DNA of 25,612 bases from Silene noctiflora (taxonomy: Eukaryota; Streptophyta; Magnoliopsida; Caryophyllales; Caryophyllaceae): contig VHZZ01000001.1 in NCBI GenBank assembly GCA_009801015.1, positions 1 through 25,612 of the forward strand, read 5' to 3'. The translations under genes were made by a program, and so were the position numbers. Below, in pieces: positions 18,929 to 25,612 of this stretch (positions are counted from its first letter, which is position 1; each line of letters starts with the position of its first letter). Under the pieces are notes generated by a model. It saw only the letters and a list, made by a program, of their open reading frames with translations. It did no database searches and was not told where the DNA came from.

Positions 18929-19140
18929 TCTGCCTCCAAATAAAATGAACAATCCTGGATGAAATTAAATCCAAAAGCAATCATCAAATAAACGTTCAAC
19001 CTTGAATTAGGGAACTTAATTCGCTGGCCACGACCCATATCAGTACTCGAATTGGGCACGAGATCCGTGGTGGGAATGTTGACATCAGACGGCACATCGA
19101 TCTCACGTGACACAGATTCAGAAGTGGGCTCAATTCACGT
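18929..19140 (-). pseudogene. Possible Ty1/copia polyprotein fragment
   Basis: The minus strand encodes SREIDVPSDVNIPTTDLVPN, then STDMGRGQRIKFPNSRLNVY with further residues. The pattern Gly-Arg-Gly-basic followed by FPNSRLxxY resembles the linker between integrase and reverse transcriptase in plant Ty1/copia polyproteins. Only about 65 residues are recognisable and nothing of the flanking domains remains. It abuts the duplicated block at 19141 exactly, so an insertion or recombination boundary lies here. Moderate to low confidence. Confidence 0.4.
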
Positions 19141-19302
19141 GACATTGAATATGAAAGGTTTTGATCGAGAAAATGGACGGTTTTACAGTATAATTTGCGA
19201 TACTAAATACTTGGTACTAGCCTATTAATTGCATTTGTTGATATCGTTAACTGAGGTGCATATAATATTGCGGAGACATAATGTGTCGTATAAAAGCCTT
19301 AA
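19141..19302. repeat. Duplicated intergenic block, copy 2 (copy 1 at 8007-8202)
   Basis: Starts with the same GACATTGAATATGAAAGG and follows copy 1 to AAAAGCC, lacking about 35 bp. The left boundary is sharp at 19141. The right side is interrupted shortly after by the MITE at 19310. Confidence 0.85.
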
Positions 19303-19309
19303 AGACTTA

Positions 19310-19716
19310 GGCTCCGTTTGGCAAGACATTTTAGGTACCTGTTTTGGCCAAAGTAGCTTATTTGACCAAAATTTCAGGTACCTTATTTTTTTGTAGGCGT
19401 TTGACAAGTAGCTTATTTAACCAAAAAGCTACTTGAAATGAAATGCTACCTAGAGTAGCATTTGAGATTTCAGCTACCTGATTTGATTTGATTTTCTTTT
19501 TTTACCCCTTAAATCTATACTACTAAATAATTATCATGCATACCCTTTTACGTAATTTCATTAAAATCAGTTACTTTTTCAGTTACTTTGCCAAACATTT
19601 TTTTATATAATCAGCTACCTTATCAGTTAGCTTTTCAGGTTTCAGTTAGCTTTTCAGTTTTCAACTACCTTCTCAGGTTTCAGCTATTTTGTAAGTTAGT
19701 TTTACCAAACAGAGCC
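19310..19716. mobile_element. PIF/Harbinger-type MITE, 407 bp, TTA target duplication
   Basis: Ends GGCTCCGTTTGGCAAG and TTTTACCAAACAGAGCC are inverted repeats of the Tourist/Harbinger kind, flanked by TTA on both sides (19307-19309 and 19717-19719), the typical 3-bp duplication. Subterminal words (AGCTACCT, TTTCAGTTAGCTTTTCAG) repeat several times. No transposase. A longer relative lies at 2373-3108. The insertion interrupts sequence duplicated from downstream of locus B, whose counterpart near 8200 lacks it. Confidence 0.8.
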
Positions 19717-19719
19717 TTA

Positions 19720-20099
19720 CTGAAGACCAATTGGCTCATCTAACGTACGCGATCCACTTGATAATCTGATGTTACCCCTCATGAGTTTTCTTTAAACCCG
19801 TTTGTCTTATTTAAAACCGTTATATGGATCGTTGTTGTGAAATCTACTAGGGTAACTAAATCATACGGAGTACTCTTCGTGATAATGGTATTTTTCAATT
19901 TCTCTAAATTAATATGGATGCCATAACTAAGTAGAACTCATTTTATTTCAACCTGGTAGGTGGCCTGTTTCGAACACATAAGTTGAAAATTGTTCTCAAT
20001 TACCGTTTTTTTTTTTCGCTAATTGTCGCTTATGTTTGTTAAAATAAATACGAGAATTGGTAAAGCCGCAAATGTTGTTCCAAAAAATAAAAGCAGCCA
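19720..20099. other. Intergenic between MITE and F-box locus F
   Basis: No gene. Contains the decamer ATACGGAGTA at 19863-19872 and a T-run at about 20007. Confidence 0.5.
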
Positions 20100-20239
20100 T
20101 GTTTAACAAATACTAACATTCTTATGCATCAACGAAAATACGAAATGTGAAGGCAATTTTAGCATTGAATAGTTCGATTCGTTGCAAAATAAATAACTTA
20201 AATTCGAATTCAAGTACAACGATAAAGGATTCAATTCCA

Positions 20240-20973
20240 AAACGACAAGTTGATACTCAAAAATACCGAGTTTGTCTGCAGACCGCTTCTTGAATAGTAT
20301 GGTTCTAGGAAATTCTATTATTCGAAAAGTTTCTTCAACCATGTCGAACGAAAGAATCCGTTCACCAATTGAAGAATTGATTCCATTCTCCCAAGTGAGC
20401 CAATGAAGTAACCCATTTACAAAGCAATGTGAAGAAGAGACCCAATGAATCGAGTTATTGACTAAATAATCTGCGGGGATTGTCCTCCATATCCGATCCA
20501 AAACTGAATACACCTCAACCAGCGGCCTATTCCCGTTGTTGCGAGGCTTGACACAGTTAAAACTAATTTTAACAACACTATGGTCATTTTTGTAACCGTT
20601 ATAGCCAAAACCCAACACTGAGGTAGCGACCATAGACGTAGGTAAGTTGATCATTTTAGAAAGAAAGGGATTCCATAACATGATTTTGCTTGTGGGACCG
20701 AGATAAGGAGCTTCCGAAAGGCATAACAGGCCATGGATGGAGCCTACAAAGAAAGAGCATTGCTTGAAAGAGAGATGCACCTTGAAGGGGCAAATTGTGG
20801 TGTGACTTAGTTGAAGGGGGATACGACAAGAGTCGAGAAAGAAACGGTATTGCTCACATTCCAGGATTTTAGGGGACATTTCGCGGTAGAGAAGCAAAGA
20901 ATTCGTGTCGTTTTGAGTATAATGCTTAAGGTGTGAAACCATAAAAGACGGGGAAACAGTGAGAGAATGCCAT
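20240..20973 (-). pseudogene. F-box locus F, truncated at both ends
   Basis: Family homology begins inside the F-box at WHSLTVSPSFMVSHLKHYTQ; the F-box start and the promoter are missing, replaced by unrelated sequence from about 20975 rightwards. It then follows A and B closely: FVGSIHGLLCLSE, IMLWNPFLSKMINLP, VLGFGYNGYKNDHSVVKI, VEVYSVLDRIWRTIPADYL, VNGLLHWLTWENGINSSIGE. At FEY (about 20250) it passes directly into the 3' flank shared with B and E, so the last 120 or more codons are deleted. The frame runs on to 20103 through non-homologous residues. Without an F-box it cannot act as an SCF adaptor. Confidence 0.85.
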
Positions 20974-21130
20974 ACGTTTGGATTGTTCCAACACAAACGA
21001 GGGCGAAGTGGTAATACTAAAAGGTAGCTTCAAAAATTTAAAATTTTAACTAAAGTTTTGAAATTTTCAAAAGCGCCCGTGCTAACTCCCCTCGCCCACG
21101 ACTGAATGCATGACTGATAATACATACGGA
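20974..21130. other. Foreign sequence at the 5' break of locus F
   Basis: Short AT-rich stretch with AAAATTTAAAATTTTAACT, then CAAAAGCGCCCGTGCTAACTC. It shows no similarity to the F-box promoters and separates F from the 3' flank of E. ATACGGAGTA lies at 21124-21133. It is probably the remnant of whatever event removed the F-box of locus F. Confidence 0.4.
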
Positions 21131-21253
21131 GTACAAAACTGTGAAGGCAATTTCAACATAGTTACTCAACCATTCTGATTCATTCAAAAATACTCATAAA
21201 CTTAAATTCGAATTCTAGTACAACAATAAACGATTCAATTCTAATCTGACAAC

Positions 21254-21390
21254 TTAGGAAATGTAGTCCATTGCTGGGAGTATAATATACTTCATCCCTA
21301 TGACTCGATCGAGCAACGCATAAACACCTTGGAACACAATGACGAAGTGACGTCTGGTTTGTAAATTTTCATCATCTTCAGCGTATAATC
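21254..21390 (-). other. Possible last exon or 3' UTR of F-box locus E
   Basis: On the minus strand a strong acceptor TCTTATCTTTTGCAG ends at 21391 and is followed by an open stretch LYAEDDENLQTRRHFVIVFQ and on to a stop at 21254. Locus B has a matching stretch (RLFIIVFQ) near 8450, directly after its C-terminus, without the intervening DNA. With the donor-like AAAG|GTACAT at about 21812, a 421-nt intron is possible in E. The phases do not join cleanly to this frame, so it may be untranslated. Confidence 0.35.
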
Positions 21391-21651
21391 CTGCAAAAGA
21401 TAAGATTATCGCGTAAAAGACTTGCTTGTAATCAAAATGAAATGATCTTATACTGTACTGTATGATTTTTGTCACAGTCTGTCTATATGTTTTTAGATGA
21501 CCTGAGTCCTGAACACAATGAAAATTGACAGATTACACGCGTTTTCAAATACAAAACAAAACGGGGGACGATTTTGGAGAAAAGATTAAAGACGGTGAAT
21601 GTTGCATAATATGATAAAATGCATTACTGTTAGCATTACTTTACTGATACT

Positions 21652-21725
21652 GAAATGACTGAGTAATGAGAAATATGTCTGGATGACGGGTCATCGAGAC
21701 ATATTTCTCATTACTCAGTCATTTC
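21652..21725. repeat. 74-nt near-perfect hairpin
   Basis: Arms 21652-21687 and 21690-21725 pair at 35 of 36 positions with a 2-nt loop: 29 bp perfect, one G/G mismatch, then GATGAC/GTCATC. It lies between the body of locus E and the possible last exon. The right arm is continuous with minus-strand sequence reading EDELESYRN, like the tail of A, so a gene-derived piece appears to have been inverted and copied. Cruciform-forming DNA, a small fold-back or an artefact are all possible. Confidence 0.9.
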
Positions 21726-21843
21726 TGTAGCTTTCGAGTTCATCTTCAACAGGAGATGGTGTCAATAAAGAAAGTAAAATTAATTCATTTCAAGTTGAAG
21801 AACGCATGTACCTTTTGTGTTCATCATCTGAGTTAAGATCGGT

Positions 21844-22989
21844 CTATTGATCGAACAATAGGAGACTATCAGTAAACGCAGCAAACTTAGAACATAGATA
21901 TCGATAAAAACCAAGCTCAATAAATCGTGTAGTCGCAACATCATATAACACCAACATCGCATCACTTTTCCTATCGAACCCAAATAGCTTACCATCTCTA
22001 CCGAAGTACTGAAGTGGACTTATAAGTTCATAATCATCCACCTTAATTTTAAACATCATACACCAAGACTCTTCTTCTTTAACCCAAATTCGACAATTCG
22101 CAAATGTGAACCTGCCACGTTGATAGCGCTCAAAATCAAACACTGATAACTTAGTTTTGTACGTGAAAAGACAGGGTGGTGTCGTTACACTCACTTCCAC
22201 TACCGCTTTAGGAAACTCCATCTTTTGAAAAGTTTCTTCGACAACATTGAACAAAAGAATCCATTTGACAAGGTAATAAGACGGTCCTGTTTCGCAAGCG
22301 AGCCAATGAATATGTCCGTTTAAGAAGCAGTGCGAATAGGAGACCCTGCAAATCGAGTTATCAGTCAAATAATTCGCGGAGATAGTCCTCCATATCCGTT
22401 CACAAACCGAATAAACCTCAACAAACGGGTTGTCCCCGTGAACAATATCAGAAAAACTAATCTTAACAACTCTATGATCATTTCTATGACTGTCATAACC
22501 GAACCCCAACACAGTTATTAGGTTATCCATCTCACTGGTAGCTGTCATAGACAAAGGCAAGTTGATTATTTTTTGAAGAAAGGGATTCCATATCATAATT
22601 TGGCTCGTGGAGTCGGGATACGCTTTATCAGAAAGGCACAACAAGCCATGGATGGACCCAACAACGTAAGAGCAATCCTTAGTACGATCACCTATTTTGA
22701 AGGGGTAAATTGCGGTGTGACATCGTTGAAGGGGGACGCGATCAGAGTCGAGAAAGAAAAGGTATTGTTCATGGTCCTGGCTGTTATCTGAAATGCTGCG
22801 GTAGAGAAGCAAAGAATTCGCGTCGTTTTGAGTGTAATGCTTAAGGTGTGCTGCCATAAAAGAAGGGGAAACAATTACAGAATGCCAAGATTTACAGACA
22901 CACCGGTATTTGCCTAAGGTTTTGACAGGAAGATTTTTAAGGATTTCGAACCATATGCCTTCAGAGAAACACGGGTTCACATCCGACAT
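21844..22989 (-). CDS. F-box protein E, slightly shortened CPR1/SLF-like protein
   Basis: From the family start MSDVNPCFSEGIWFEILKNL at 22989, 381 residues. F-box at residues about 9-50 (LPVKTLGKYRCVCKSWHSVI). F-box-associated region: VVGSIHGLLCLSD, IMIWNPFLQKIINLP, VLGFGYDSHRNDHRVVKI, VEVYSVCERIWRTISANYL, LNGHIHWLACE, NVVEETFQKMEFP, CRIWVKEEESWC, KFAAFTDSLLLFDQ. TAG follows DQ where A has NTDVYTDDELQRY, so about 25 residues are lost; downstream sequence still reads TDLNSDDEHKRY, showing the stop is a recent point change. The open frame extends 68 codons upstream of MSDV, but that part is promoter sequence shared with A. In the first F-box helix region GKYRC replaces GKCRC. It may be functional; early decay is equally plausible. 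Confidence 0.8.
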   Translation of the reverse strand: MSDVNPCFSEGIWFEILKNLPVKTLGKYRCVCKSWHSVIVSPSFMAAHLKHYTQNDANSLLLYRSISDNSQDHEQYLFFLDSDRVPLQRCHTAIYPFKIGDRTKDCSYVVGSIHGLLCLSDKAYPDSTSQIMIWNPFLQKIINLPLSMTATSEMDNLITVLGFGYDSHRNDHRVVKISFSDIVHGDNPFVEVYSVCERIWRTISANYLTDNSICRVSYSHCFLNGHIHWLACETGPSYYLVKWILLFNVVEETFQKMEFPKAVVEVSVTTPPCLFTYKTKLSVFDFERYQRGRFTFANCRIWVKEEESWCMMFKIKVDDYELISPLQYFGRDGKLFGFDRKSDAMLVLYDVATTRFIELGFYRYLCSKFAAFTDSLLLFDQ

Positions 22990-23215
22990 TTTAGTAGAAG
23001 ATGATACTGAAATGTGAGACGAAAGAAGTGAACATTGGAGTATGTAAGGTAGAATGAAAAGGGTTTGGTGCATTATACAAGCATATATGCATTTGGTCTT
23101 GCCGTTTGAACTGCAGGGAATTGTTGTTCCCAATAATTGTGGAGTTATTGCAATTCGTATCAACATTTTCCAAGCTGCTTGTGGGCGTTTCATTACTCAA
23201 TGACTGAGGTAGGTT
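22990..23215 (-). promoter_or_regulatory. Promoter block of F-box E conserved with A
   Basis: Matches the upstream sequence of A in order (TATGTAAGG in place of TATTTAAGG near 23041, GCATATATGCAT, TTTGAACTGCAGG, CCCAATAATTGTGG, TTTCCAAG, GCGTTTCATTACTC). The TATA-like box is altered (TTACATACTC on the minus strand), which may weaken this promoter. Confidence 0.5.
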
Positions 23216-23321
23216 GAACTTGACTTCATACGAACTTGTACGCTTCATGTGAGCAGCCAAATGCCATTGAACTTCAGTGGTTTTAGCCTCCTACTATTCC
23301 ATTGCAGTAATTTTTGCGTAT

Positions 23322-23820
23322 TGTTGGAAATGCTAGAGTAAATAAGTTTATTCCACATGGGTAGAATATTGAACCTTTCTTGTGTTTATATATCAAGTGC
23401 TCCTTTTCTAAGTACTTGTTATTATGGAGGCTAGTATGAACTCTCCTTGCGCGTCGCCGCCGGCCGTCCCGGCTCACACGCGCCGTTTGGTGAGGTCTGT
23501 TTTGTTTTTGTGATCAACGGAAATATTTTCTCGTCTTATTTTTTGCACAAGTGACTCTTGGAGTTTTGTGTAATTAGCTTTGGAAACCAACTTCGTGTTT
23601 CTCACAAAAAGTCTGTTTTGAGTCTTGTGTTTTATTTATTCACCTACCAGTTTGTTGCTCTCTTTTTCCACTATAAATAAGACCATTCTTTGGTCATTTT
23701 ATCATCCGAAAATAAGTCCAATCTTTACTTCATATACTTTCTCTCCTTTGGTTCCATATTAATATGAGCAACTACTCTCGAGTTCCTACTCTTCCTTTTG
23801 GGTGCTCAATTGGAGGAGCG
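23322..23820 (+). mobile_element. Probable LTR of a Ty1/copia-type retrotransposon
   Basis: Starts TGTTGGAAATGCTAGAG, the usual opening of plant copia LTRs, with the TTCCACATGGGTAGAATAT phrase soon after and a TATA box CTATAAATAA at 23671-23680, followed by a pyrimidine-rich leader. A GC-rich patch (GCGTCGCCGCCGGCCG) lies at about 23451. No primer-binding site or coding region follows; instead the opposite-strand repeat begins near 23822. Right boundary uncertain; solo LTR likely. Confidence 0.5.
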
Positions 23821-24212
23821 CAGTGAAGAGTCAAGGGCGAGAACACCTAAGAGGGGGAGGGGGTGAATTAGGTGTCTATTTTAAAATTTTAAACTTAATG
23901 AAAGCTTAATTAAAACTCAATAATACTTTGGACAATATTTAGAAGAAAGGAGAAGTTGATACTTAGAACTATTGAGTTAGAAGTATACAACAACGATTCA
24001 GCAAGTAAAGTCATTGTGTACTCAACTGTTGATTCTGTAAGTAAAACACGTGAGTTTGAGTGGCAGCGGAAATAAGAACGAAATAGACACGACAAACGAT
24101 GTTTTTAAAAATGGTTTGGTCACTACTCCGCGACCTACGTCCAACGCTATTTTATTAAACACCTTAGAAGTAAACTCATACAAACTAAGACCCCGAATAA
24201 TAAAACAACTCC

Positions 24213-24390
24213 TCAACCTACTCCGGTTGCTATTTTCTTAAAAGTTACTCCGAATCCAAGACTCTTGCTTAAAGCTACTCCGCAATAAGACTTTAGCTTT
24301 GGGCTACTCCGCCGAAAGACTCGCTGCTCAAAAGCTACTCCGCTTCGAAGACTTCGTGCTTAAGATAACTCTATCCTAAGACTTGGTTTG
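24213..24390. repeat. Degenerate 30-bp tandem repeat, about 6 units
   Basis: TACTCC recurs at about 24219, 24246, 24276, 24305 and 24336 (and TAACTC at 24366), spacing 27-31. Each unit reads roughly AAAGCTACTCCGNNNNAAGAC followed by TTGCTT. It lies within the minus-strand LTR-like repeat. Confidence 0.75.
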
Positions 24391-24681
24391 GGTTCTACCT
24401 GGTTTTGTTACAAGGCTTGACTTATCTCAATGTTGTTCACACAAATGAACGAGGGAGATAAAGTTTAAGTACTAACATGGGATCATCGAACAAGATTTGA
24501 ATGACTAAGTGCAACACAACACATTTAGAAGGACTCGAAAATAAACTTGCAAAAGGTGACTCGATAATATTGAAATCATAAACGATTTTTCAAAGTTAAT
24601 TTACTCGATAAAGCTTAAGTTTTTTTTATGATTTAAAACTCTTGTTGCACACTTAAACTCTTGTTGAAAATTGTTTTTGTG

Positions 24682-25345
24682 TTTAGAGGTGATCATGAGT
24701 CGGGCTGGGCCGGGCCGTATCTTTAAATTTAGCCCAAATATGCGGGCCGGGCCACAAGTGCGGGCCTTTTTCATTGGCCCAAGCCCGGTCCGTGCGAGCT
24801 TTAATGGGCTTCGGGCCAATTCGGGCTCAAATTTTTATTCTGTAGATAAGAGGGCTTTAGAAATCTTCATTTTCGAGGAATAAGATAGTTCGTTATCGAA
24901 ATTGATATAGAAAATATTAGTTGACGAAGTATTTTATCTAAATTACAATTTGTGGACAAACTAAGTGTATAATTTTTAGAAATGTAATAATGTAATTAAG
25001 TTGTTTGATGCATATATTTTTCATTGGGCTTAAAGTCGTTCACTTTTCATGTTAATACTAGTAAATAAGTTACTCGATGTCAATTGATTGATAAATTCTT
25101 TTTACTACGACTCATATACATCCTTAAATTATACTTATAATAGTAAATTTAGCATATGGTCGGTTTGGGCCGGGCCAAAATTCGGGCCTTAAGGTAGGCC
25201 CAAACCCGGCCCAATATTATGAGTTGGCCCATGGGCTTCGGGGCATGGGCTTTTTGGGCCTAAAATTGAGGCCCAAGCCCGAGAAAAATCGGGCTGGGCC
25301 GGGTCGGGCTTGCGGGCCTGGGCCATTTGATCAGCTCGAATTCTA
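24682..25345. mobile_element. GGGCCGGGCC word-repeat element
   Basis: Left end TTAGAGGTGATCATGAG and right end CATTTGATCAGCTCG... TTCTAA are imperfect inverted repeats around GAGSTGATCA. Immediately inside, both ends consist of reiterated GGGCCGGGCC, GCCCAAGCCC, TCGGGCT and GGGCTT words, separated by an AT-rich middle (24835-25160). About 660 bp, no coding capacity. It interrupts the LTR-like sequence. Confidence 0.6.
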
Positions 25346-25492
25346 ATGATTAAAATGGTAGAGAAGTATGTAAAAGTGTGTGAAGTTGGGATGAGAAGTG
25401 CCCTAAGGTCGGGGCTTGAGGCCTCCTTTTATAGTAGTTTAAGATCTAAAACGTAAACAACAAAAGAAATCCATAGATCATAAATACACCCA

Positions 25493-25526
25493 ACCCCGGT
25501 CGGGGTTAGGCCACCCCGACCGGGGT
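25493..25526. repeat. GC-rich hairpin upstream of the LTR TATA box
   Basis: CCCCGGTCGGGG and CCCCGACCGGGG are exact inverses separated by 8 nt, with one further A-T pair, giving a 13-bp stem. Each half is also almost self-complementary. It lies about 60-90 bp upstream of the minus-strand TATA box at 25426-25435, where LTR enhancers usually sit. Confidence 0.7.
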
Positions 25527-25612
25527 CGCAATAATCCGGATTAAAGAGCTTTAAAGGCCATGTTTAATGGTCATGGAATCCAATGTTTTGCTTTGAAGTG
25601 CCTTTAATCACC

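Larger units (their letters stand above)
23824..25612 (-). mobile_element. Retrotransposon LTR-like repeat on the minus strand, running off the window
   Basis: Minus-strand reading has a TATA box CTATAAAAGG at 25426-25435 with GAGGCCTC downstream, and further on ends in CACCTAATTCACCCCC... CCTCTTAGGTGTTC (about 23848-23876), a phrase I associate with the 3' end of plant copia LTRs. The phrase GTGGTTTGGTC-type followed by ACCTACGTCC lies at 24110-24140. No protein domains are visible. A GGGCC-rich element is nested in it. Family assignment is tentative. Confidence 0.45.

Noticed and set aside
22990..23193. N-terminal extension of F-box E (68 codons upstream of MSDV)
   Set aside because: The DNA is promoter sequence shared with A, B and C, and all paralogues start at MSDV/MSDI.
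24671..24883. Open frames in the GGGCC element
   Set aside because: Both strands are open because of GC-rich word repeats; no protein similarity that I recognise.

Overview
This is plant nuclear DNA: AT-rich, intron-bearing, dense in short non-autonomous transposons, and carrying a local family of F-box genes. The dispersed repeat words (GAGAGACCGTCTCTC hairpin elements, TTAAGACGG ends, the decamer ATACGGAGTA, GACCCG and GGGCC word-repeat elements) resemble what I know from Caryophyllales, perhaps Silene or relatives. That placement is inference. The sequence is draft quality, with one 317-base gap (10637-10953) and six isolated n.

Layout. 1-4150 is repeat territory: a GC-rich island (300-960), a tandem satellite with a unit of about 313 bp (1266-2372), and two MITE-like elements (2373-3108, 3351-3910). 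4170-5991 is a broken gene for a three-module nucleoredoxin-like protein, with four frameshifts, one internal stop and no WCxxC active site. 6548-23200 is the F-box cluster. Six loci share the F-box plus F-box-associated architecture of CPR1/SLF-type substrate receptors for SCF ubiquitin ligases: A (6548-7789, minus), B (8522-9666, minus), C (11040-11853, minus), D (15876-17835, plus), F (20240-20973, minus) and E (21844-22989, minus). A seventh relict lies just upstream of D (15215-15490). Only A is open over its full length. B has an 8-bp insertion, C has a homopolymer frameshift and a large deletion, F is truncated at both ends, and E lost its last residues to a stop codon. D is interrupted at an n where about 66 residues are missing, but it has two or three extra 3' exons with good splice signals.

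The cluster grew by segmental duplication: promoters, 3' flanks and intergenic blocks are shared between copies (8007-8202 with 19141-19302; 8280-8440 with 20100-20250 and 21130-21250). Transposons then entered the duplicates. They include a 568-bp Helitron-type element in the promoter of C whose empty site is preserved in the promoter of A, three copies of a 143-144-bp element with 9-10-bp target duplications, and a Harbinger-type MITE. 23322-25612 is LTR-retrotransposon debris in two orientations, with a GGGCC-rich element inside it.

Functionally the window would supply at most one or two F-box proteins (A, and possibly D or E). Everything else reads as gene decay and transposon accumulation. 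I see no rRNA, tRNA or CRISPR features.
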